Below are positions 44,867-53,289 of a stretch of DNA of 64,000 nt, in pieces; the first letter of the stretch is position 1, and every line of letters starts with the position of its first letter. Source of the DNA: Micromonospora sp. NBC_01813. GTDB lineage: Bacteria > Actinomycetota > Actinomycetes > Mycobacteriales > Micromonosporaceae. The position numbers and the translations under genes are program-made. The stretch covers positions 7,377,001-7,441,000 of the forward strand of contig NZ_CP109067.1 of NCBI RefSeq assembly GCF_035917335.1, written 5' to 3'. The notes beneath the pieces are model-generated. The model was given only the letters and a program-made list of their open reading frames with translations. It did no database searches and had not been told where the DNA came from.

Positions 44867-44949
44867 GGCCGCCGCCGGCAACGGCACAATGGTCCGCACC
44901 GGCGAACACCCCCCCGCCGGTGCCCGACGCGCGTCGAAGGAGTCGCTCG

Positions 44950-45708
44950 ATGGACAGGTTCACCAACCGGGTCGCCGTGGTAACCGGAGCCGCGCAGGGC
45001 ATCGGAGCCGCCACCGCCGGACGGCTGGCCGGCGAGGGCGCCACGGTGGTGCTGGTCGACCTGACCGCGCAGCGGGCCCAGTCGGCGGTCGACGAGATCG
45101 TCGCCGCCGGTGGCGCGGCCGTCGCCATCGGCTGCGACGTGACCGACCCGGTGGCCGTCGACGCCATGATCGACCGGGTGGTGGCCGACCACGGCCGGAT
45201 CGACATCCTGATCAACAACGCCGGGATCACCCGGGACAACATGCTGTTCAAGATGCCGGTCGACGACTGGGACGCGGTGCTGCGGACGAACCTGTCGAGC
45301 ATGTTCCACTGCTGCCGGGCGGCGCAGCGGCACATGGTCCCGGCCCGGTACGGCAAGATCGTCAACCTGAGCAGCCGGTCCGCGCTGGGCAACCGTGGCC
45401 AGGTCAACTACGCCGCTGCCAAGGCCGGGGTGCAGGGTCTCACCGCGACCCTGGCGATCGAGCTGGGGCCGTACAACGTCAACGTCAACGCGGTCGCACC
45501 CGGCTACGTGGCGACGCCGATGACCGCCGCGGTCGCCGACCGGATCGGCGTCGACCGCGACGAGCACCGCCGGCAGGTGGCCGAGCAGACGCCGCTGCGC
45601 CGGGTCGGCCAGCCGGCGGAGATCGCCGCGGTGATCGCCTTTCTCGCCAGTGACGACGCGTCCTACGTCAGCGGTCAGACGCTGTACGTCAACGGCGGCG
45701 CCCGCTGA
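44950..45708 (+). CDS. Short-chain dehydrogenase, FabG-like 3-oxoacyl-ACP reductase
   Basis: 252-residue SDR. The cofactor loop TGAAQGIGAATAG (about residue 12), NNAG (about residue 89), catalytic Ser in LSSRSALGN and Tyr/Lys in YAAAKAG (about residue 155) are all present, and the end SGQTLYVNGG is the FabG consensus. It could reduce 3-oxoacyl chains or act in a peripheral pathway; there is no other fatty-acid gene beside it. ATG 44950 has AAGGAG seven bases upstream; the frame upstream is the MFS shadow. Confidence 0.9.
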   Translation: MDRFTNRVAVVTGAAQGIGAATAGRLAGEGATVVLVDLTAQRAQSAVDEIVAAGGAAVAIGCDVTDPVAVDAMIDRVVADHGRIDILINNAGITRDNMLFKMPVDDWDAVLRTNLSSMFHCCRAAQRHMVPARYGKIVNLSSRSALGNRGQVNYAAAKAGVQGLTATLAIELGPYNVNVNAVAPGYVATPMTAAVADRIGVDRDEHRRQVAEQTPLRRVGQPAEIAAVIAFLASDDASYVSGQTLYVNGGAR

Positions 45709-45749
45709 GTCGACGCCGCCGTACCCCGCTGGGCCGCTGGCCCGGCGGC

Positions 45750-47375
45750 TCAGAGCTCCCGGTAGGTGGCGTGGTCGAAGTCGGCGTACCCGCCGTCGTT
45801 GCCGATGTCCTGCACCCACAGGCCGACGAACGCGCCGGTGAAGCCCCAGGCCTCCGGCTCGCCGTCGGTCATCCGGGCGGCGTACTCGTCGGACAGGATC
45901 GTCGCGTCGAGCTCGACCGGCACCTCGCGCCAGTGGTCGCCCCGGTGGTAGCCGAACCGCAGCACCGGGCCGTCGAAGACGACCCGCAGCCCGAGCCGGT
46001 CCACGTCGCTGACGTCGATGTGGATCTGCGGGTACGCCCGGCGTCGGCCGCTGTCGCAGCTGAGCAGCTGCAACTCCTGGCGGCCGTCGTCGGTGCGGGT
46101 GAGGTAGGCGTAGTGCCAGTTCTCGGTGTTGTAGTAGCCGGTGACCCCGGCGAGCTGGCGGGGGGTGGCCGCGCGGAACTCGACGAGGGTCTCGAAGACG
46201 CAGTTCGGCGCGGTCACCCGGCGGGCCACCAGGCTGGGGCGTTGCCGGCCGACGGGGGACTGGCCACCGACGATCCGCAGGTGTGACGGCCGGCTGGTCA
46301 GGTCGACCCACTCCGGCCCGGCCGGCCGGCGCAGCGTCGACCAGCGCGGGCCGAGCGTCGGGGCGTCGAAGCCGTCGGTGGTCGGCTCCGCCGGCCACGG
46401 GTGCGCCGGCAGGTCCGGGGCGGGCACCTGCTCGGCGGGGATCTGCCCGGCAACCCGGGGCCAGCCGTCGGCCGACCAGTCGACGCGCTGGATGGCGGTC
46501 TCCCGACCGAGCACGCAGCGGCCGAGCGGGGTGTACGGCCGGCCGACCAGATGCGCGAGGTACCACTCGCCGCGCTGGGTCTGCACCAGGCTGCCGTGGC
46601 CGGCCTTCTGCAAAGGCAACTCGGGGTGCCCGGCCGAGGTGATCATCGGGCCCTGCGGGTCGGCCTCGTACGGCCCGTGCAACGACCGGGACCGGGCGAC
46701 GGTGACCTGGTGCTCCCAGCTGGTGCCGCCTTCGGCGGTGACCAGGTAGTACCAGCCGTCCTGCTGGTAGATGTGCGGGCCCTCGGTGAGCCCGGTCGGC
46801 GTACCGGTGAAGATGGTGACCGCGTCGCCGACCAGGCGTCCGGTGGCCCGGTCGTAGCGCTGGATCTCGATGCCGCCGAACCGGTCGCGGCCCGGCCGCC
46901 AGTCGGCCGTCATCGCCAGCAGCCAGGTGCTGCCGTCGGCGTCGTGGAACAGCGACGCGTCGAATCCGTGTGCGTGCAGCCGCACCGGGTCGGACCACGG
47001 TCCGTCGATCGACGCGGCGGTGATCAGGTAGTTCTGCGGGTCCCAGTAGCCGCTGGCGAAGCTGGACACATCACTGTAGACCAGGTGGAACAGGCCGTGG
47101 GCGTAGGTCAGGTCGGGTGCCCACACCCCGCAGGAGTCGCCGGCGCCGGTGAGGTCGAGCAGCCGGCGTTCGGCGAGTACGCCCGGCAGCGCACGCCAGT
47201 GCACCAGGTCGCGGGAGTGGTGCAGGGTCACCCCCGGGTACCACTCGAAGGTCGATGTGGCCAGGTAGAAGTCGTCGCCGACGCGCAGCACCGACGGATC
47301 GGGGTAGAACCCGCGAAGCACGGGATTGGTGATGACCCGGGCCGAGGTGGCCACTTCGGTCGTATCGGTCGGCAT
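45750..47375 (-). CDS. GH43 glycoside hydrolase (beta-xylosidase / arabinofuranosidase type)
   Basis: 541-residue five-bladed propeller enzyme with a C-terminal beta-sandwich (GH43_C2 type). Blades begin NPVLRGFYPDPSVLRVGDDF, where the Asp is the catalytic base, continue with VWAPDLTYAHGLFHLVYSD (pKa-modulating Asp) and LTEGPHIYQQDGWYYLV (acid Glu). No signal peptide: it should act inside the cell on imported oligosaccharides, fitting the divergent ABC importer. ATG 47375 has GGAGGAA upstream. Confidence 0.93.
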   Translation of the reverse strand: MPTDTTEVATSARVITNPVLRGFYPDPSVLRVGDDFYLATSTFEWYPGVTLHHSRDLVHWRALPGVLAERRLLDLTGAGDSCGVWAPDLTYAHGLFHLVYSDVSSFASGYWDPQNYLITAASIDGPWSDPVRLHAHGFDASLFHDADGSTWLLAMTADWRPGRDRFGGIEIQRYDRATGRLVGDAVTIFTGTPTGLTEGPHIYQQDGWYYLVTAEGGTSWEHQVTVARSRSLHGPYEADPQGPMITSAGHPELPLQKAGHGSLVQTQRGEWYLAHLVGRPYTPLGRCVLGRETAIQRVDWSADGWPRVAGQIPAEQVPAPDLPAHPWPAEPTTDGFDAPTLGPRWSTLRRPAGPEWVDLTSRPSHLRIVGGQSPVGRQRPSLVARRVTAPNCVFETLVEFRAATPRQLAGVTGYYNTENWHYAYLTRTDDGRQELQLLSCDSGRRRAYPQIHIDVSDVDRLGLRVVFDGPVLRFGYHRGDHWREVPVELDATILSDEYAARMTDGEPEAWGFTGAFVGLWVQDIGNDGGYADFDHATYREL

Positions 47376-47400
47376 TCGGGTTCCTCCGTGCGTTGACGAC

Positions 47401-47433
47401 GCATGTCTTTCGAGAGTTTTCCGGAAAGTATGC
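47401..47433. promoter_or_regulatory. Possible operator in the GH43/ABC intergenic region
   Basis: A dyad GCATGTCTTTC ... GAAAGTATGC (one mismatch gap) surrounds a TTTTCCGGAAA palindrome, in the 269-base divergent region between the glycosidase and its importer. Such a placement suits a LacI-type repressor, but the repressor gene is not in the window. Inference only. Confidence 0.4.
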
Positions 47434-47644
47434 CACCAGGAAAGACTCCCCGGGTGGGTGTGACGAACGGTTCATGGCCACAAAGGTTGGGTCTTGACCG
47501 GACGTTGATGCCGTCGTAACGTGCCCAACATCACTGCGACGTTCGTCGATCTGCCAGTGAAATGTTTCGGTGACAGAGATCAATTCCTTGACATCCACTG
47601 GCGGTACGTCTCCATCCCGTGCCGTCTACCTGAGGGGACGGCAC

Positions 47645-48928
47645 GTGACGACTCCGATACACCTCACCCGTCGATCGCTGCTCGGCCTCGCCGGCCTCGG
47701 CCTCGGCGCGGTCGCCCTCGGCGGGTGCGGCGACTCCGAAGGCGACAGCTCCGCGATCGACTGGTGGCACATCCAGAACACCGACCCGATGCTGCCGGTC
47801 TGGGCGGCGTTCGCCGAGGAATTCAAGGCGGAGAACCCCGGGATCGGCATCAACATCACCCCGCTGGAGAACGAGGCGTACAAGGCCCGACTCACCACGG
47901 TCACCCAGGCCGGCAACCCGCCGGACATCTACCACACCTGGGGCGGTGGCGTGCTGCGCCAGCAGATCGACGCCGGGCTGTGCCAGGACATCACCGACGC
48001 GGTCGCCCCGTGGCGGGACATCCTCACCCCGGCCTCGACCCTGCCGTACGAGATCGACGGCAAGCTGTACGGCGTACCGTTCGACGTCGGCATGATCGGC
48101 TTCTGGTACAACAAGTCGCTGTTCAGCCAGGTCGGCGTGGACACCCCGCCGACCACCTGGGCCGAGTACCTGGACGTCGTCCGCGAGCTCAAGGGTGCCG
48201 GCGTCACCCCGATCGCGCTGGCCGGTGGCGAGAAGTGGCCCGGTCACTACTACTGGGCGTACCTGGCGATGCGGATCGGCGGTATCGAGGCGCTCACCCA
48301 GGCCGGCGAGGACAACAACTTCAACACCCCGGCCTTCATCGGGGCCGGTCAGCGGCTGGCCGAGTTGGCCGCGCTCGAGCCGTTCCAGTCCGGCTTCCTC
48401 GGCGCGAGCTACGGCGACCCCGACGGCCAGGCCGCCGCGATGGGCAACGGCCAGGCCGCGATGGAGCTGATGGGACAGTGGGCGCCGATCGTCCAGGCCG
48501 ATGCGTCCGGCGTCGAGGGCGGGATCGGCGATGATCTCGGTTTCTTCTCCTTCCCGGCGGTCGATGGCGGCCAGGGGTTGGCCACCGACGCCTTCGGCGG
48601 CGGCGGCGGGTTCGCGATCGGTCGCGAGGCGCCGCCGGAGGCGATCAGGTTCCTGGAATTCGTCAGCCAGGTCGACAAGCAGCGCCGCGCCGTCGCCACC
48701 GGGGCGTTCCTGCCGGTCACCATCGGAGCCGAGGACGCCATCGAAGACCCCAACCTCGCCATGGTCGCCGAAACCCTGGCGCAGGCCACCGGCTTCCAGC
48801 TCTACCTCGACCAGGCGTACGCGCCCGCCGTCGGGCAGGAGGTCAACGACCGGGTCGCCGAGCTGATCGCCGGCACGGCCACCCCCGAGCAGGTCGCCGA
48901 GTCCGTCACCACCGTCGCGCAGCGCTGA
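47645..48928 (+). CDS. Sugar ABC transporter substrate-binding lipoprotein
   Basis: 427-residue family-1 solute-binding protein that captures an oligosaccharide outside the membrane. Its signal carries TRRSLLGLAGLGLGAVALGGC, a twin-arginine plus lipobox start, so it is probably a Tat-exported lipoprotein. The mature part shows typical YKARLTTVTQAGNPPDIYH and PFDVGMIGFWYN segments. GTG 47645, preceded by GAGGGG, puts the twin arginines near the N-terminus; a GTG 75 bases upstream is less likely. The stop overlaps the permease start (TGATG). Confidence 0.92.
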   Translation: MTTPIHLTRRSLLGLAGLGLGAVALGGCGDSEGDSSAIDWWHIQNTDPMLPVWAAFAEEFKAENPGIGINITPLENEAYKARLTTVTQAGNPPDIYHTWGGGVLRQQIDAGLCQDITDAVAPWRDILTPASTLPYEIDGKLYGVPFDVGMIGFWYNKSLFSQVGVDTPPTTWAEYLDVVRELKGAGVTPIALAGGEKWPGHYYWAYLAMRIGGIEALTQAGEDNNFNTPAFIGAGQRLAELAALEPFQSGFLGASYGDPDGQAAAMGNGQAAMELMGQWAPIVQADASGVEGGIGDDLGFFSFPAVDGGQGLATDAFGGGGGFAIGREAPPEAIRFLEFVSQVDKQRRAVATGAFLPVTIGAEDAIEDPNLAMVAETLAQATGFQLYLDQAYAPAVGQEVNDRVAELIAGTATPEQVAESVTTVAQR

Positions 48929-49857
48929 TGGACCGCAGCCTGCGGCGGCGCCGGCTCACCGACCGGATCACCATCGGCCTGTTCCTGCTCCCGGCTCTGG
49001 TGCTGTTCGGGCTGCTGGTGATCACGCCGATCCTGTTGGCCGGCTACACCAGCTTCTTCCGCTGGAACGGCTTCGGCGGTCTGCCCACCGACTTCGTCGG
49101 GCTGGACAACTTCATCCGGCTGTTCGACGACCCGATCTTCCTCGGCGACCTGCGGCGTGGGGCGATCCTGTTGGTGCTGTCGGTCACCGTACAGATGCCG
49201 CTGGCCCTCGGTCTGGCCCTGCTGCTCAACCAGAAGCTGCGCGGGCGGGCCCTCTACCGCGTGCTGTTCTTCGCCCCGTACGTCCTGTCCGAAGTCATCA
49301 CCGCGGTCCTGTTCACGATGGTCTTCTCACCCAACCGCGGCCTGGCCAACCAGCTGCTCACGGTGGTGGGCCTCGGGCACCTCAACTCCACCTGGCTGTC
49401 CGACCCGTCGACCGTGCTCTACTCGGTCTTCCTCGTGATGACCTGGAAGTACTTCGGCTTCCACATGATCCTGCTGCTCGCCGGCCGGCAGAACATCCCC
49501 AAGGAACTGCACGAGGCTGCGGCGACCGACGGCGCCGGTGGCTGGCAGACCTTCCGGCACATCACCCTGCCGCTGCTGGCCCCGACCATCCGGATCTCGC
49601 TGTTCCTCGCGGTGATCGGCACCATCCAGCTGTTCGACCTGGTCTGGGTGCTCACCGGCGGTGGCCCGCTGCACGCCTCGGAGACCATGGCCGTGACGAT
49701 GTTCCAGTACGGCTTCCAGCGGTTCGAGGTCGGCTACGCCAGTGCGATCAGCATCACCATGTTCCTGATCAGCCTGTTCTTCGCCGTGCTGTACCAACGC
49801 TTCGTGCTTCGCCGTGATCTTGAAGGAGCCATGACGAACATGGGGGCCCAGCGGTGA
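48928..49857 (+). CDS. Sugar ABC transporter permease (MalF type)
   Basis: 309-residue permease with six membrane helices, starting after a basic RRRRLTDRITIG segment. The EAA loop AATDGAGGWQTFRHITLPLL near residue 200 contacts the ATPase. With the second permease it forms the import channel for the preceding binding protein. Starts one base into the previous stop; ends overlapping the next gene by GTGA. No ATPase is encoded here, so a shared MsiK-type ATPase is likely. Confidence 0.93.
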   Translation: MDRSLRRRRLTDRITIGLFLLPALVLFGLLVITPILLAGYTSFFRWNGFGGLPTDFVGLDNFIRLFDDPIFLGDLRRGAILLVLSVTVQMPLALGLALLLNQKLRGRALYRVLFFAPYVLSEVITAVLFTMVFSPNRGLANQLLTVVGLGHLNSTWLSDPSTVLYSVFLVMTWKYFGFHMILLLAGRQNIPKELHEAAATDGAGGWQTFRHITLPLLAPTIRISLFLAVIGTIQLFDLVWVLTGGGPLHASETMAVTMFQYGFQRFEVGYASAISITMFLISLFFAVLYQRFVLRRDLEGAMTNMGAQR

Positions 49858-50678
49858 GCGAACGACTCAGGACCCTGTCGTTGCACGCCATCTCGGTCAT
49901 CGTCGGTCTGGTGATCGTCGTACCGGTCGTCTTCGCGCTGCTCGGCGGCTTCAAGGACAACTTCCAACTGGCGAACAACCCGTTCGGCCTGCCGTCACCG
50001 TGGATCCCGGACAACTACGTCGAGATCATCGGCTCCGGTACGTTCTGGCGGGAGCTGTTCAACAGCACGATGATCGCGGTGGCCACCGCCCTGATCGTGG
50101 TCGGCGTGGCGGCGCTGGCGTCGTTCGTCTTCGCCCGCTACGCCTTCCGGGGTCGGGAGCTGCTGTTCCTGTTCTTCACCATCGGGCTGATGTTCCCGTT
50201 CGCGGTGGCGATCCTGCCGCTGTTCATCCTGCTGCGCAGCATGGGTCTGCTGGACAATCCACTCGGGGTGATCCTGCCGCAGGCGGCGTTCGGCCTCCCG
50301 GTGACGATCATCATCCTGCGGTCGTTCTTCCGGGCGATCCCGGGGGAGTTGGAGGAGGCGGCGATCCTCGACGGCTGCACGCCGTTCGGCTTCTTCTGGC
50401 GAATCCTGCTGCCGATGGCCCGACCGGCGATCGCCACCGTGTCGGTGCTGGCGATCGTGGCCAGCTGGAACAACTTCATGCTCCCGCTGGTGGTCTTCAA
50501 CGACCCGAGCTGGTGGACCATCCCGGTCGGCGTGCAGCAGTTCCAGGGCCAGTACGCCGACGAGAGCGCCAAGGTGCTCGCGTACGTCGTCCTGGCCATG
50601 GTGCCGGCGCTGGCCTTCTATGCGATCGCCGAGCGGCAGTTGATCGGCGGCCTGACCGCCGGCTCCACCAAGGGCTGA
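49854..50678 (+). CDS. Carbohydrate ABC transporter permease (MalG type)
   Basis: 274-residue permease with six membrane helices and an EAA loop, EEAAILDGCTPFGFFWRILLP (about residue 165). Pairs with the upstream permease. The TAGSTKG C-terminus is the normal ending for this group. The gene closes the binding protein-permease-permease operon divergent from GH43, which suggests uptake of beta-xylo- or arabino-oligosaccharides. Confidence 0.93.
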   Translation: MSERLRTLSLHAISVIVGLVIVVPVVFALLGGFKDNFQLANNPFGLPSPWIPDNYVEIIGSGTFWRELFNSTMIAVATALIVVGVAALASFVFARYAFRGRELLFLFFTIGLMFPFAVAILPLFILLRSMGLLDNPLGVILPQAAFGLPVTIIILRSFFRAIPGELEEAAILDGCTPFGFFWRILLPMARPAIATVSVLAIVASWNNFMLPLVVFNDPSWWTIPVGVQQFQGQYADESAKVLAYVVLAMVPALAFYAIAERQLIGGLTAGSTKG

Positions 50679-50732
50679 CAAAACCGGCCGCCGCAAGATC
50701 CGGTGTGGACGAAACGGCGGTAACCTGTCCGG

Positions 50733-51482
50733 GTGACGAGCATCCTGGTGCCCTACCACCTCGACGAGTACCTGCCCGAGCTGGACGTGCCGGGATCGGC
50801 GGAGACAACGGTGATGCTGGCCCTGCCGGACGCTGATCCGTGGACCCGGATGGGCTGGCTGTACGGGGCGGTGGCGGTGACGGTCGGCGGCGCCGTCTCC
50901 GCCGGCCGACGTCCGGTGGTCCTCTCCGGCGACTGCACCACCTCGCTGGGGGTCGTCGCCGGACTGCAGCGCGGCGGGGTCGAACCGTCGGTGGTGTGGT
51001 TCGACGCCCACGGCGACCTGCAGACGCCGGAGACCACGACCAGCGGCTACCTCGGCGGCATGCCGCTGCGGCTGCTGACCGGCCACCGACCGGAGCTGAT
51101 CGCGACGACGCTCGGCCTGCGGCCGGTCGCCGAGGAGCACGTTCTGCTCGCCGACGGCCGCGACCTCGACCCGGCGGAGGCCGACTACCTGCGCGGCTCG
51201 ACCATCCGACGCTGCCCGGTGGACCAGGTGGCCGGGCAGCTGCCGGACGGGCCGATCTACCTGCACCTGGACGCCGACGTCGTCGACCCGGTGGACCTGC
51301 CGGGGCTGTGCTTCCCGGCAGTTGGCGGGCCGCACCTGACCGAGGTCGCCGACGCGGTGACCGCGGTGTTGGACACCGGTCGGGTCGTCGCGGTCGGTGT
51401 CGCCTGCACCTGGGATCCGGGGCACGGCGCCGCCGCCCGGCTCAGCCCACTGGTCAAGGAGATCCTGGGCCGACTGGCCTGA
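50733..51482 (+). CDS. Arginase/agmatinase-fold protein
   Basis: 249-residue ureohydrolase-fold protein. The metal motifs WFDAHGDLQTPETT (DxHxD) and LHLDADVVDP (DxDxxDP) are present, but the first motif, GGDHS in true arginases, reads SGDCTTS, so one Mn ligand His is replaced by Cys or moved. It may hydrolyse another guanidine or amidine compound or have changed metal use. GTG start. It converges with and overlaps the allophanate hydrolase gene by 29 bases, and might act in the same nitrogen context. Confidence 0.82.
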   Translation: MTSILVPYHLDEYLPELDVPGSAETTVMLALPDADPWTRMGWLYGAVAVTVGGAVSAGRRPVVLSGDCTTSLGVVAGLQRGGVEPSVVWFDAHGDLQTPETTTSGYLGGMPLRLLTGHRPELIATTLGLRPVAEEHVLLADGRDLDPAEADYLRGSTIRRCPVDQVAGQLPDGPIYLHLDADVVDPVDLPGLCFPAVGGPHLTEVADAVTAVLDTGRVVAVGVACTWDPGHGAAARLSPLVKEILGRLA

Positions 51483-53190
51483 CGGCGGCGCGCCAGCCAC
51501 CTGCGGCGCTCACGTCGACCGCGTCCCGTACGCCGTGTTCCTCGGCGAGGAAACCGACCACCCGGCTGCCGTCGTCCAACTCGACCGAGCCGAGCCCGAG
51601 CGGGGCCGGCACGGTGCCCAGCAGCGCACCCACCGCCTGGTGCGGCAGTTGCCACACCTCGACGGCGATCCCGCCGGCCGGGCCGTCGCCGGTGCGGACC
51701 AGGCCGGGCCGGGGCAGTCCCGGGCCGGCGAGCCGGTACAGCCGGTAGCCGGGCGCGGTGCGGGCCCGGTACGCCAGCCGCCCGCCGAGGTCGACCAGTT
51801 GCGGGTTGAGCGGCAGACCGGTCAGGTGCGCGCCGGCGACCGCGACCGCGAGCGACCCGGTGGCGCCGGCGACCGCGATCGACCCGGTGGCGTCGGCGGC
51901 GGCGTCCGCGACCGGTTCGCCGCACCAGGCGGCGGCGAGGTCGAGCAGCGGGGCGTCGGCGAAGGCCGGCGCGATCAGCTGTACGCCGAACGGCAGCCCG
52001 TCGCGCCGCTGGCCGGCCGGCACCGCCACCGCGCACAGATCGAGCAGGTTGACGAAGTTGGTGAACCGGCCGAGTCGGGCGTTGACCCCGACCGGGTCGG
52101 CGGCGACCTCGGCCAGCGTCGGATGGCCGGGGGTGACCGGCAGCAGCAGTGCGTCCACGTCGGACCAGATCGGTTCGGTGCGGCGGCGCAGCGCGGCGAG
52201 CCGGTCCAGTCCGGCGAAGACGTCGGCGCCGGGCACGTCCCGTCCCCGCCGCACGATGTCGCGTACGGTCGGGTCGAGGTGTGGCCCGTCCGGTTCGAGC
52301 AGTTGGCCGAAGGCGGCCCACCGGGCGGCCAGCCACGGACCTTCGTAGAGCAGCCGGGCGGCGTCCAGGAACGCGGTGACGTCGACCTCGACCACGTGCG
52401 CGGCGACGGCGCCCAGCCGGGTGAGCGCCGCCCGCCAGGCGATCTCGTGTGCCGGGTCGAGGCCGAGCGGCCGGTCCGGCACGGCCACCACCCGCATCCG
52501 GGTGGCGATCCCGGCCGGTGGTTGGGCCGGTGCCGGCCGCGACCACGGATCGTCCGGGTCGGCCCAGGCCAGCGCGGCGAGCGCCGGCCGGGCCTCGGCG
52601 ACGGTACGGGTGAAGGTGGTGACGCAGTCCAGCGACGCGCAGGCGGGCAGCACCCCGGCGGTGGAGATCAGTCCCCGGGTGGGTTTCACACCGACGATGC
52701 CGTTGAAGGCGGCCGGCACCCGACCGGACCCGGCGGTGTCGGTGCCCAACGCCAGCGGCACCAACCCGGTGGCGACGGCGACGGCACTGCCCGAGCTGCT
52801 GCCGCCGCTGACGTGCGCCGCGCTGGCGACGCTGTGGCAGGCGCCGTACGGGCTGCGGGTGCCGACCAGGCCGGTGGCGAACTGGTCGAGGTTGGTCTTG
52901 CCGAGGATCACCGCACCGGCGTCGACGAGGCGGCGTACCGCGGTGGCGGTCGACGTGGCCGGCCGGTCGGCCAGGGCGGGGCAGCCGGCGGTGGTGGGGT
53001 GCCCGGCCAGGTCCAGGTTGTCCTTGATGGCGACGGCGGTGCCGGCCAGCGGTGCGGCCGGGTCGACGCGGGCGGCGGCGTCGGCGACCTCGGCCGGGTC
53101 GAGCAGGGTGATCCAGATCGGTTGGTCGGGGTCGGCGGCCCGGTGGACGTCGCGGGTCGCGGCAACCGCGTCCGGTGCGGTCGGTGTCAC
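51454..53190 (-). CDS. atzF: Allophanate hydrolase
   Basis: 578-residue enzyme that splits allophanate (urea-1-carboxylate) to ammonia and CO2. The amidase domain has the Lys in AVAIKDNLD (about residue 52), GGSSSGSA (about 132) and the nucleophile in GTDTAGSGRVP (about 153). The C-terminal domain is recognised by AHLTGLPLNPQLVDLGGRL. GTG 53190 has GGAGG nine bases upstream. It is last in the gntR-BMP operon; no urea carboxylase is nearby, so allophanate presumably comes from another compound. A 27-base tandem repeat (51843-51896) adds 9 residues to the linker. Confidence 0.93.
   Translation of the reverse strand: MTPTAPDAVAATRDVHRAADPDQPIWITLLDPAEVADAAARVDPAAPLAGTAVAIKDNLDLAGHPTTAGCPALADRPATSTATAVRRLVDAGAVILGKTNLDQFATGLVGTRSPYGACHSVASAAHVSGGSSSGSAVAVATGLVPLALGTDTAGSGRVPAAFNGIVGVKPTRGLISTAGVLPACASLDCVTTFTRTVAEARPALAALAWADPDDPWSRPAPAQPPAGIATRMRVVAVPDRPLGLDPAHEIAWRAALTRLGAVAAHVVEVDVTAFLDAARLLYEGPWLAARWAAFGQLLEPDGPHLDPTVRDIVRRGRDVPGADVFAGLDRLAALRRRTEPIWSDVDALLLPVTPGHPTLAEVAADPVGVNARLGRFTNFVNLLDLCAVAVPAGQRRDGLPFGVQLIAPAFADAPLLDLAAAWCGEPVADAAADATGSIAVAGATGSLAVAVAGAHLTGLPLNPQLVDLGGRLAYRARTAPGYRLYRLAGPGLPRPGLVRTGDGPAGGIAVEVWQLPHQAVGALLGTVPAPLGLGSVELDDGSRVVGFLAEEHGVRDAVDVSAAGGWRAAVRPVGPGSP
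51843..51896 (-). repeat. 27-base tandem duplication inside atzF
   Basis: Two 27-base units (51843-51869 and 51870-51896) differing at three bases encode a repeated ATGSxAVAG unit in the linker between the amidase and C-terminal domains. It keeps the frame. Confidence 0.8.
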
Positions 53191-53221
53191 GGGGGAGTCC
53201 TCCAGCGGCGGGTAGTGGTGG

Positions 53222-53283
53222 CCGGGGGTACGGCTGGCCGGGACCGGCGCGGGACTGCCGCGCCACACCTGCCGTACCCCCGG
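53222..53283 (-). promoter_or_regulatory. Two-tier hairpin between the BMP gene and atzF
   Basis: A perfect 12-base outer stem (53222-53233 with 53272-53283) encloses a 7-base inner stem (53246-53252 with 53258-53264). It fills most of the 99-base gap between the binding-protein gene and atzF. No T-run follows. It may reduce read-through or stabilise the abundant upstream mRNA. Confidence 0.65.
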
Positions 53284-53289
53284 GGCTGG

